A stretch of 64,000 nt of DNA. Source: Pseudomonas fluorescens HK44. Its GTDB lineage: Bacteria > Pseudomonadota > Gammaproteobacteria > Pseudomonadales > Pseudomonadaceae. Where the stretch lies: the NCBI RefSeq assembly GCF_000217955.3, contig NZ_AFOY02000018.1, positions 62,001 to 126,000 on the forward strand, in the 5' to 3' direction. Each line of letters opens with the position of its first letter. Position 1 is the stretch's first letter. The position numbers and the translations under genes are program-made. Shown here in pieces: positions 57,108-64,000 of this stretch. The notes under the pieces were generated by a model. It was not told where the DNA came from. It made no database searches and saw only the letters and a program-made list of their open reading frames with translations.

Positions 57108-59621
57108 TTAGAGGCTGCGAGCAACCTGAACCTTCTCGAAGACTTCGATCTTGTCACCGACTTTGACGTCGTTGTAGCTCTTCACGCCGATACCGCATTC
57201 CATGCCGGCACGTACTTCGGAAGCGTCATCCTTGAAGCGGCGCAGGGATTCCAGCTCGCCTTCGAAGATAACGATGTCTTCACGCAGCACACGGATTGGA
57301 CGGTTACGGTGCACAACACCTTCGATAACCATGCAACCGGCGATCGCGCCAAACTTCGGCGAACGGAACACGTCGCGGACTTCAGCGATACCCAGGATGT
57401 TCTCCCGAACGTCGCTGCCAAGCATACCGGTCAGGGCTTTCTTGACGTCTTCGATGATGTCGTAGATCACGTTGTAGTAACGCATATCCAGACCTTCCTG
57501 CTCGACGATCTTGCGAGCGCCGGCATCGGCACGCACGTTGAAGCCGAACAGTACAGCGTTGGAGGCCAGTGCCAGGTTGGCGTCGCTCTCGGTGATACCA
57601 CCGACACCGCCACCGACTACACGCACTTGCACTTCGTCGTTACCCAGGCCGTTCAAGGCGCCGTTCAACGCTTCCAGCGAACCACGGACGTCGGATTTGA
57701 GGACGATGTTAAGCGTCTTCTTCTCTTCCTGGCCCATGTTCTCGAAGATGTTTTCCAGCTTGCCTGCGTGAGCACGAGCCAGTTTGACTTCACGGAACTT
57801 GCCTTGACGGAACAGAGCCACTTCACGGGCTTTCTTCTCGTCGGCAACCACGCTCATCTCGTCGCCAGCGTCCGGGGTACCGTCCAGGCCGAGAATCTCG
57901 ACAGGGATGGAAGGACCGGCTTCCTTGATTGGCTTGCCGTTCTCGTCGAGCATGGCGCGAACGCGGCCATAGTTCGAACCGACCAGCACCATGTCGCCTT
58001 GGCGCAGGGTGCCGTCCTGAACCAGAACGGTTGCAACCGGGCCACGACCTTTGTCGAGACGCGATTCAACCACGACACCACGGCCAGGAGCCGAAGGAGT
58101 CGCTTTCAGTTCGAGAACTTCAGCTTGCAGCAGAACAGCTTCGAGCAGCTCGTCTACACCCGTACCGACTTTCGCCGAAACCGATACGAACGGAGTGTCG
58201 CCGCCCCACTCTTCCGAGGTCACGCCGTGAACCGACAGTTCGCTACGGATGCGATCGAGATCGGCGCCCGGCTTGTCGATTTTGTTCACTGCAACAACCA
58301 GTGGAACACCAGCAGCCTTGGCGTGCTGTACGGCTTCAATGGTCTGCGGCATTACGCCGTCGTCCGCTGCAACCACCAGGATCACGATGTCGGTCGCCTT
58401 GGCACCACGAGCACGCATGGCGGTAAACGCGGCGTGACCCGGGGTGTCGAGGAAGGTGACCATGCCGCGTTCGGTTTCAACGTGGTATGCACCGATGTGC
58501 TGGGTGATACCGCCGGCTTCGCCAGCCGCTACCTTGGCACGACGGATATAGTCGAGCAGCGAGGTCTTACCATGGTCAACGTGGCCCATTACGGTCACGA
58601 CTGGCGCACGGGAGAAAGCCTCACCTTCAAACTTCAGGGACTCGGCCAGGGAATCTTCCAGGGCGGTGTCGCTGACCAGGGTCACTTTGTGGCCCAGCTC
58701 TTCAGCAACCAGTTGAGCAGTTTCCTGATCAAGTACCTGGTTGATGGTCGCTGGGGTACCCAGTTTGAACATGAACTTGATGATTTCAGCAGCCTTGACC
58801 GACATCTGCTGAGCGAGATCGCCAACAGTGATGGTCTCGCCGATCTTCACTTCACGCACGACAGGGCCGGTTGGGCTCTGGAAACCGTGGGCGTTGCGTT
58901 TCTTCAGCTTGGCCTTGCCGCGACCGCCACGACGGAAACCATCGCTTTCTTCGTCGGTAGTCCGTGGAGCAACGCGTGGAGCAGGCGCCTTTTCCTTGAC
59001 CGACGCACGATGTGGAGCGTTTTTGCGCTCACCATCACCCGCGCCACGACGATTGTTATCGTCGGCACGTGGTTTGTCCGGACGACGCTGTTCGTCGCGT
59101 TTGCGAGTGTCAGCCGCTGGCGCAGCTGCTACAACCGGTGCTTCACGCACTGGCTCGGCAACTGCAGCAGGTGCTGCAACAGCTTCAGTAGCAGGTTGCA
59201 CAGCAGCAGGCTGGCGACGCGCTTCTTCTTCGGCGCGACGCTTGGCTTCTTCTTCAGCCTTCTGACGTGCAGCATTTTCTACTGCGCGACGTTCTTCCAG
59301 CTCGCGTTTGCGCTCGGCTTCGATTTCTTCCGGGCTGCGCTGTACGAAGACTTTCTTCTTGCGTACTTCAACGCTGATGCTTTTGCTGCCAGCAACACGC
59401 AGGGTGCTGGTGGTTTTACGCTGCAACGTGATTTTGCGCGGTTCTTCCACTTTCGCCTTGTGGCTGCTTTTCAAGTGAGTCAGCAAAGATTGCTTCTCAC
59501 TGTCGGTCACATGTTCCTCGGCGGCGGTGTGCGGCAGACCTGCCTCACGCATCTGCTGCAGCAGGCGCTCTACCGGTGTTTTGACCTCATCGGCCAGTTG
59601 TTTCACCGTGACTTGCGTCAT
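57108..59621 (-). CDS. infB: Translation initiation factor IF-2
   Basis: IF-2 is the GTPase placing fMet-tRNA on the 30S subunit. The 837-residue protein has an N-terminal IF2_N domain (MTQVTVKQLADEVKTPVERL), a long charged Ala/Glu/Arg-rich linker (about 100-260), and a second IF2_N (about 265-315). The G domain has GHVDHGKTSLLDYIRR (about 345-360), DTPGHAAF and NKIDKP. The beta-barrel and C-terminal fMet-tRNA domains follow. It lies 26 bases after nusA. Internal starts, which give shorter IF-2 forms in E. coli, cannot be judged here. Confidence 0.97.
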   Translation of the reverse strand: MTQVTVKQLADEVKTPVERLLQQMREAGLPHTAAEEHVTDSEKQSLLTHLKSSHKAKVEEPRKITLQRKTTSTLRVAGSKSISVEVRKKKVFVQRSPEEIEAERKRELEERRAVENAARQKAEEEAKRRAEEEARRQPAAVQPATEAVAAPAAVAEPVREAPVVAAAPAADTRKRDEQRRPDKPRADDNNRRGAGDGERKNAPHRASVKEKAPAPRVAPRTTDEESDGFRRGGRGKAKLKKRNAHGFQSPTGPVVREVKIGETITVGDLAQQMSVKAAEIIKFMFKLGTPATINQVLDQETAQLVAEELGHKVTLVSDTALEDSLAESLKFEGEAFSRAPVVTVMGHVDHGKTSLLDYIRRAKVAAGEAGGITQHIGAYHVETERGMVTFLDTPGHAAFTAMRARGAKATDIVILVVAADDGVMPQTIEAVQHAKAAGVPLVVAVNKIDKPGADLDRIRSELSVHGVTSEEWGGDTPFVSVSAKVGTGVDELLEAVLLQAEVLELKATPSAPGRGVVVESRLDKGRGPVATVLVQDGTLRQGDMVLVGSNYGRVRAMLDENGKPIKEAGPSIPVEILGLDGTPDAGDEMSVVADEKKAREVALFRQGKFREVKLARAHAGKLENIFENMGQEEKKTLNIVLKSDVRGSLEALNGALNGLGNDEVQVRVVGGGVGGITESDANLALASNAVLFGFNVRADAGARKIVEQEGLDMRYYNVIYDIIEDVKKALTGMLGSDVRENILGIAEVRDVFRSPKFGAIAGCMVIEGVVHRNRPIRVLREDIVIFEGELESLRRFKDDASEVRAGMECGIGVKSYNDVKVGDKIEVFEKVQVARSL

Positions 59622-59647
59622 GCACTTCTCTCCTCAGGCCGCGCCTA

Positions 59648-61129
59648 TTACTCGAACCAATGGGCTCGGGCGGCCATGATCAACTTGCCGGCACGATCAT
59701 CGTCAATGCCGTCGATGTCGAGCAGGTCGTCAATAGACTGCTCGGCCAGGTCTTCGCGGGTAATTACGCCGCGCACCGCCAGTTCCATCGCCAAATCCTT
59801 GTCCATACCCTCAAGCGAGAGCAGGTCTTCGGCCGGATGGGCGTCTGCCAGCTTTTCCTCAGTAGCGATGGCTTTAGTCAACAAACGATCCTTGGCGCGA
59901 GCGCGAAGCTCGTTGACGGTGTCTTCGTCAAAGCCATCGATGTTGAGCATTTCTTCCAACGGTACGTAGGCAATCTCTTCCAGGCTGGTGAAGCCCTCAT
60001 CAACCAGCACCTGTGCCAGATCTTCGTCGACTTCCAGCTCGTCGATGAAGTTGCGCAGGATATCGCCGGTTTCTGCTTGCTGCTTAGCCTGGATGTCCGA
60101 TTCGGTCATCACGTTCAGGGTCCAGCCAGTCAACTGGCTAGCCAGACGCACGTTCTGACCACCGCGACCGATGGCCTGAGCCAGATTGTCTGCGCCAACG
60201 GCGATGTCCATTGCATGGGCATCTTCGTCAACGATAATTGCCGCAACCTCAGCCGGGGACATGGCGTTGATCACGAACTGCGCCGGGTTGTCGTCCCACA
60301 GGACGATATCCACACGCTCACCACCCAATTCGCCCGACACTGCCTGGACGCGCGAACCGCGCATACCAATGCAAGCACCTTGCGGGTCGATGCGTTTGTC
60401 TTTGGAGCGGACCGCGATCTTGGCGCGCGAACCCGGGTCACGGGACGCAGCCATTACTTCGATCAGGCCTTCAGCGATTTCCGGCACTTCGATGCGGAAC
60501 AATTCGATCAGCATTTCTGGCGCGGTACGCGACAGAATCAGCTGTGGGCCACGGTTCTCGGTGCGGATTTCCTTGAGCAGTGCACGCAGGCGCACACCTA
60601 CCCGGAAAGTTTCACGAGAAATGATGTCTTCACGAGCCAGCAGCGCTTCAGCGTTGTTACCCAGATCAACGATCACGTTGTCGCGGGTTACTTTTTTCAC
60701 AGTGCCGGAGATGATTTCTCCCAGGCGCTCGCGGTAGGCATCAACGACTTGAGCACGCTCGGCTTCGCGGACTTTCTGCACGATAACCTGCTTGGCAGTC
60801 TGCGCAGCGATACGGCCGAACTCGATGGACTCGATTTTTTCTTCGACAACATCACCGACCTTCGCGCCAGGATGCGTTTCCTGGACCTTGCTCGGCCAGG
60901 TTTCAACAGCCGGATCATCCAGGTCAGCTTCTTCAACTACCGTCCAGCGACGGAAAGTTTCATAAGCACCGGTGTGGCGATTGATTTCCACACGCAGATC
61001 AACTTCGTCTTCAAAACGCTTTTTGGTAGCAGTGGCCAGAGCCAGCTCCAGCGCTTCAAAAATTACGTTTGCCGGTACGCCCTTTTCATTGGATACCGAC
61101 TCAACAACCAGCAGTACTTCTTTGCTCAT
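59648..61129 (-). CDS. nusA: Transcription termination/antitermination factor NusA
   Basis: NusA binds RNA polymerase and nascent RNA and modulates pausing, termination and antitermination. The 493-residue protein has the N-terminal RNAP-binding domain (MSKEVLLVVESVSNEKGVPA), an S1 domain (about 135-200), two KH domains (about 230-345; CIGMRGSRVQAVSGELGGER and AIGRGGQNVRLASQLTGW), and two acidic C-terminal repeats (about 360-493). The start at 61129 fits the family; an ATG seven codons upstream is not needed. Confidence 0.97.
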   Translation of the reverse strand: MSKEVLLVVESVSNEKGVPANVIFEALELALATATKKRFEDEVDLRVEINRHTGAYETFRRWTVVEEADLDDPAVETWPSKVQETHPGAKVGDVVEEKIESIEFGRIAAQTAKQVIVQKVREAERAQVVDAYRERLGEIISGTVKKVTRDNVIVDLGNNAEALLAREDIISRETFRVGVRLRALLKEIRTENRGPQLILSRTAPEMLIELFRIEVPEIAEGLIEVMAASRDPGSRAKIAVRSKDKRIDPQGACIGMRGSRVQAVSGELGGERVDIVLWDDNPAQFVINAMSPAEVAAIIVDEDAHAMDIAVGADNLAQAIGRGGQNVRLASQLTGWTLNVMTESDIQAKQQAETGDILRNFIDELEVDEDLAQVLVDEGFTSLEEIAYVPLEEMLNIDGFDEDTVNELRARAKDRLLTKAIATEEKLADAHPAEDLLSLEGMDKDLAMELAVRGVITREDLAEQSIDDLLDIDGIDDDRAGKLIMAARAHWFE

Positions 61130-61176
61130 CGTACGCCTCGCCTTTCGCAAGCCATTGGATCCGCGGGATCCGCGTC

Positions 61177-61635
61177 TCAGTCAAAACTGGGAATAATGTT
61201 GGCCTTGTCGATCATATCGATCGGCAACAGGAATTCATGGTCTTCAACCTGCACCACGACGTCCTGCTCTTCTACACCGCGCAGAAGGCCCTGAAAGTTG
61301 CGTCGTCCTTCGAAAGGCGAGCGCAGCTTGATCTTCACTTGGTCACCGGCAAACTTTGCAAACTGTTCAAGCGTGAACAGCGGGCGTTCCATGCCAGGCG
61401 AGGAAACTTCAAGGGTGTATTCAACGGAGATCGGATCTTCAACATCCAGCACACCGCTGATCTGACGGCTGACGATGGCACAATCGTCCACCAGCACACC
61501 GCCTTCTTTATCGATATAAACGCGCAACAGTGAGTGGCGACCTTGAGCCGAAAACTCAATACCCCAGCATTCATAGCCAAGGGCCACGACCACCGGGGCC
61601 AACAAGGCCTGCAACTGTTCTAGCTTGCTCGACAC
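61177..61635 (-). CDS. rimP: Ribosome maturation factor RimP
   Basis: RimP acts early in 30S subunit assembly. The 152-residue protein starts at GTG (SSKLEQLQALLAPVVVALGY) directly behind GAGGGGG. It has the N-terminal alpha/beta domain with ECWGIEFSAQGRHSLLRVYI and a C-terminal SH3-like domain (about 85-150; RSPFEGRRNFQGLLRGVEEQ). It is the first protein gene of rimP-nusA-infB and follows initiator tRNA-Met and a terminator, as in the E. coli metY-rimP-nusA arrangement. Confidence 0.96.
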   Translation of the reverse strand: MSSKLEQLQALLAPVVVALGYECWGIEFSAQGRHSLLRVYIDKEGGVLVDDCAIVSRQISGVLDVEDPISVEYTLEVSSPGMERPLFTLEQFAKFAGDQVKIKLRSPFEGRRNFQGLLRGVEEQDVVVQVEDHEFLLPIDMIDKANIIPSFD

Positions 61636-61681
61636 CTGAACCCCCTCGTGCATGTAAATGCATGCTATGCAAAATAAAAAA

Positions 61682-61698
61682 ATGGGCGAAACGCCCAT
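61682..61698 (-). terminator. Terminator between initiator tRNA-Met and rimP
   Basis: ATGGGCG, TTT, CGCCCAT on the minus strand is followed by TTTTTTATTTT, a strong intrinsic terminator 47 bases before the rimP start. A second hairpin, AACGCCG/CGGCGTT (about 61705-61726), lies just upstream. Read-through or attenuation here would set rimP-nusA-infB expression if the main promoter is upstream of the tRNA genes. Confidence 0.75.
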
Positions 61699-61748
61699 CC
61701 CTGAAACGCCGTTGAACAGCGGCGTTATAAAGTGTCCAGCTAACAAAA

Positions 61749-61766
61749 AGCCCCTGAAAAGGGGCT
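61749..61766 (-). terminator. Terminator just after initiator tRNA-Met
   Basis: AGCCCCT and AGGGGCT with a GAAA/TTTC loop are followed on the minus strand by TTTTTGTT, eight bases past the tRNA 3' end. Confidence 0.75.
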
Positions 61767-61774
61767 CCTGAAAC

Positions 61775-61851
<77 letters not shown>

Positions 61852-61918
61852 ACAAAGCTGGGGCGGAAGTATACGACCGATCCCTAACAGGGTCAATGTA
61901 ACCTTCCACCTACAAGAA

Positions 61919-61936
61919 AGCCCGCAACAGCGGGCT
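61919..61936 (-). terminator. Hairpin between tRNA-Leu and tRNA-Met
   Basis: AGCCCGC and GCGGGCT with a four-base loop are followed by TTCTTG on the minus strand, 11 bases past tRNA-Leu. It is a likely terminator or processing hairpin. Confidence 0.6.
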
Positions 61937-61947
61937 CTCCTGATAAT

Positions 61948-62034
61948 TGGTACCGAGAAGGGGACTCGAACCCCTACACCCTATGGGCACAACCACCTCA
62001 AGGTTGCGTGTCTACCAATTCCACCACCTCGGCA
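61948..62034 (-). tRNA. tRNA-Leu (anticodon GAG)
   Basis: The 87-base class II tRNA reads TGCCGAGGTGGTGGAATTGG to CTCGGTACCA on the minus strand. It has a long variable arm, anticodon loop CTTGAGG (anticodon GAG, reading CUC/CUU) and an encoded CCA. It lies between secG and initiator tRNA-Met. Confidence 0.96.
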
Positions 62035-62055
62035 ATACTACGTTTGAAACCCTTC

Positions 62056-62439
62056 TTACTTTTGCTCTTGAGCTGGAGGTACGTCAGTCGCATTGGTTGC
62101 CGACTTTTGCTCTTGAAGCACCGGGACGTCATCAGAAGCCGGTTTTTGCTTTGGAACTTCCAACACTGCCGGACTTGGTAAACCTACTTGAGTCAGCTGG
62201 TGAGCTTTCTCTTTAGCAAAGTAACCTAACCCTAAGCTGGTTATGAAGAAACCTGCGGCAAGTATAGCAGTAAACTTACTAAGAAAGGTAGAGGAACCTT
62301 GGCTTCCGAACACAGTATTTGAAGCACCTGCTCCGAAAGACGCGCCAGCATCCGCACCTTTACCCTGCTGCAGCAATACGAGAGCAACTACGCCCAGTGC
62401 ACCCAGCAGATGAAAAACGACTACGACTGTTTCCAGCAT
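62056..62439 (-). CDS. secG: Preprotein translocase subunit SecG
   Basis: SecG is the small SecYEG subunit that aids SecA-driven export. The 127-residue protein has two membrane helices (about 2-22, MLETVVVVFHLLGALGVVAL, and 53-72). Between them is the conserved LLQQGKGADAGASFGAGAS. It ends in a polar tail of about 50 residues with repeated EQK motifs. The start is at 62439, five bases after the tpiA stop; the encoded order tpiA-secG-tRNA-Leu is typical of pseudomonads. Confidence 0.95.
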   Translation of the reverse strand: MLETVVVVFHLLGALGVVALVLLQQGKGADAGASFGAGASNTVFGSQGSSTFLSKFTAILAAGFFITSLGLGYFAKEKAHQLTQVGLPSPAVLEVPKQKPASDDVPVLQEQKSATNATDVPPAQEQK

Positions 62440-62443
62440 TTTT

Positions 62444-63199
62444 TCAGTTTCCCGCGGCGCGACAAATCGCACCGAACTCATCTGCATTCAGGGAAGCTCC
62501 ACCAATGAGCCCCCCATCGATATCCGGCATGCCGAACAGTTCGACCGCATTGGCCGCCTTCACGCTGCCGCCGTATAGAAGCCGCACACCTTGTGCGACC
62601 TCAGAATTCTCTGCCGCCAACTGCTCACGAATGGCTGCGTGCACATCCTGCGCTTGTTGCGGCGAAGCAGTCAGCCCGGTGCCAATGGCCCAGACCGGCT
62701 CGTAAGCGATTACCGCTTTTGCAAACACACCAACACCCAGCTCATCGATGATGCTACCCAGCTGACGCCCGACAACCTCAAGCGTTTTTCCGGCTTCACG
62801 CTGCTCAAGGGTCTCCCCTATGCACAACACCGGAATCAAGCCACATGCCTGTGCTGCTGCAAACTTGCGAATCAGCGTCTCCTCACGCTCGCCGATGATC
62901 TGGCGACGCTCGGAGTGCCCAATGAGCACCAGGGAGCAACCTGCATCCACCAATTGACTCGGTGCAATCTCACCGGTCAATGCACCTTGCATGGCTTCCA
63001 CCGCAGAATTCTGCGCGCCGACCGAAATCGACGTGCCTTCCAGTCCATCAACCACTTGATTGATATACAAGCAAGGCGGGAATACCGCGACCTCAACATC
63101 GCTCGGCAAGGCCAGATGACGAAGGCCGTTAATCAGCTCAGCGACGCTGGCGCGGGTACCGTGCATCTTCCAGTTACCAGCTACCATAGGGCGACGCAT
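62444..63199 (-). CDS. tpiA: Triosephosphate isomerase
   Basis: TpiA interconverts dihydroxyacetone phosphate and glyceraldehyde 3-phosphate. The 251-residue protein has the catalytic residues in VAGNWKMHGT (Lys11), LIGHSERRQI (His around 94) and AYEPVWAIGTGLTAS (Glu around 166), and the phosphate-binding LLYGGSVKAAN. It lies between glmM (66 bases upstream) and secG. Confidence 0.98.
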   Translation of the reverse strand: MRRPMVAGNWKMHGTRASVAELINGLRHLALPSDVEVAVFPPCLYINQVVDGLEGTSISVGAQNSAVEAMQGALTGEIAPSQLVDAGCSLVLIGHSERRQIIGEREETLIRKFAAAQACGLIPVLCIGETLEQREAGKTLEVVGRQLGSIIDELGVGVFAKAVIAYEPVWAIGTGLTASPQQAQDVHAAIREQLAAENSEVAQGVRLLYGGSVKAANAVELFGMPDIDGGLIGGASLNADEFGAICRAAGN

Positions 63200-63265
63200 G
63201 CTGTACCTCGTCGGTCAAAGTGGGCGCAGATGTTACCCAACCACATCATTACTGGCAAGCCGAAA

Positions 63266-64000
63266 TCAGGCAGAAACTTCAGCAACCAGTTTTGCCAGCT
63301 CTTCGGCGTAACCGCGAACCAGTGTTTCGTCCTCGCCTTCGACCATGACCCGCACCAACGGCTCTGTGCCAGACTTGCGCAACAACACGCGACCACGCCC
63401 GGCCATGGCCTTGGTGACGCGCTCGCTGACTTCTTTGACAGTCGCATGCTCGACCGGGTTTTCACCGCCGCCGAAACGCACATTGATCAATACCTGAGGG
63501 CACTTGTGCAGTGCCTGACGCGATTGCGCAAGACCTTCGGAACGGCGTTTCAGAGACATCAACACCTGCAACGCAGCGATAATCGCGTCACCCGTGGTGG
63601 TATGACTGAAGCACACGACGTGACCGGAGTTTTCACCACCCACCAGCCAGTTACGCTCAAGCAGTTCGGCGATTACATAGCGGTCACCGACGTTGGCCCG
63701 CACAAAAGGAATCCCCAGATCCGCCAGGGCCAGTTCCAGCCCCAGGTTACTCATCAAGGTTCCAACAACACCGCCTTGCAATTTGCCACACTCATGCAGG
63801 TCGCGCGCGATGATGAACAACAACTCGTCGCCATCGACGATCGCGCCCGTGTGATCAACCATCAACACCCTGTCGCCATCACCATCGAAGGCAATGCCCA
63901 GATCTGCGCGCTCGGCCACTACGGCCGCCTGCAATTGCCCCATATGGGTCGAACCGCAATTGTGATTGATGTTCAGGCCATCAGGCTGCGCAGAAAGCAC
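63266..64000 (-). CDS. glmM: Phosphoglucosamine mutase, C-terminal part (cut by window edge)
   Basis: GlmM converts glucosamine 6-phosphate to glucosamine 1-phosphate for UDP-GlcNAc synthesis. The 244 residues in the window are the C-terminal half: the metal loop AFDGDGDRVLMVDHTG, NVGDRYVIAELLERN, GGENSGHV for sugar binding, and the phosphate-binding RKSGTEPLVRVMVEG near the end. The N-terminal half with the catalytic serine is beyond the right edge. tpiA follows after 66 bases. Confidence 0.96.
   Translation of the reverse strand: MLSAQPDGLNINHNCGSTHMGQLQAAVVAERADLGIAFDGDGDRVLMVDHTGAIVDGDELLFIIARDLHECGKLQGGVVGTLMSNLGLELALADLGIPFVRANVGDRYVIAELLERNWLVGGENSGHVVCFSHTTTGDAIIAALQVLMSLKRRSEGLAQSRQALHKCPQVLINVRFGGGENPVEHATVKEVSERVTKAMAGRGRVLLRKSGTEPLVRVMVEGEDETLVRGYAEELAKLVAEVSA

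Noticed and set aside
57072..59969. A 965-codon open frame antisense to infB
   Set aside because: It mirrors the codon bias of infB on the opposite strand, has low-complexity composition and no recognisable domain; infB on the other strand is certain. The same holds for long frames opposite pnp (53092-55140) and leuS (30878-33187).

Overview
The window is a chromosomal segment of a Pseudomonas, most likely of the P. fluorescens group. The evidence is a triple-domain FruB (EIIA-HPr-EI), LadS beside thiD, the conserved order thiD-thiE-hemL / miaB-ybeZ-ybeY-corC-lnt / leuS-lptE-holA, the glmM-tpiA-secG-tRNA-rimP-nusA-infB-rbfA-truB-rpsO-pnp cluster, and many short GC-rich REP/REPIN repeats in the spacers. 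The DNA is GC-rich and densely coding. Species-level identity cannot be read from the sequence alone.

Layout. 0-6.2 kb: fructose PTS operon fruBKA (fruA runs off the left edge), divergent regulator fruR with a perfect FruR operator between them, then tatD. 6.2-12.5 kb: a chemoreceptor, ampD-ampE (peptidoglycan recycling, AmpC control), a decayed DUF1631 gene, nadC, an Lrp-type regulator and a DUF2788 protein. 12.4-19 kb: rluE, amn, aidB, ladS. 19.2-34.9 kb: thiamine genes thiD-thiE, hemL, a Sel1-repeat protein, a DUF1820 protein, miaB, ybeZ-ybeY-corC-lnt, a YdcF protein, a small unknown, leuS, lptE, holA. 35-41.7 kb is more variable: a family I.1-type lipase without a signal peptide, two unrecognised genes of lower G+C, an AsmA-family protein, a secreted protein built from seven 14-residue repeats, and a DesT-like TetR regulator. 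42-45.7 kb: urease accessory genes ureE-ureF-ureG, a HupE/UreJ nickel transporter, an AGE-family isomerase. 45.8-47.1 kb: an IS110/IS1111-type element split by a frameshift. 47.2-51.3 kb: an SDR oxidoreductase, an extended TerC-family protein and a second hflK-hflC pair. 51.3-52.2 kb: about 950 bases without genes but with a cluster of DnaA-box-like sites. 52.2-64 kb: a small acidic protein, tRNA-Thr, and the transcription/translation cluster read leftwards from glmM to pnp, with tRNA-Leu and initiator tRNA-Met.

The least ordinary observations are: (1) an IS1111-like element sitting exactly between the two arms of a REPIN, with a structured 3' non-coding end that contains nine bases complementary to the REP edge it sits against, as expected of a bridge/seek guide RNA; (2) two short remnants that look like group II intron 5' ends, each directly after a minus-strand rho-independent terminator, one of them with a domain V/VI-like 3' end only about 120 bases away; (3) the DnaA-box cluster far from the usual rpmH-dnaA locus; (4) the two-gene lower-G+C insert at 36-38 kb; (5) a 26-bp perfect palindrome upstream of leuS. 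All are read by eye; no database search was possible.
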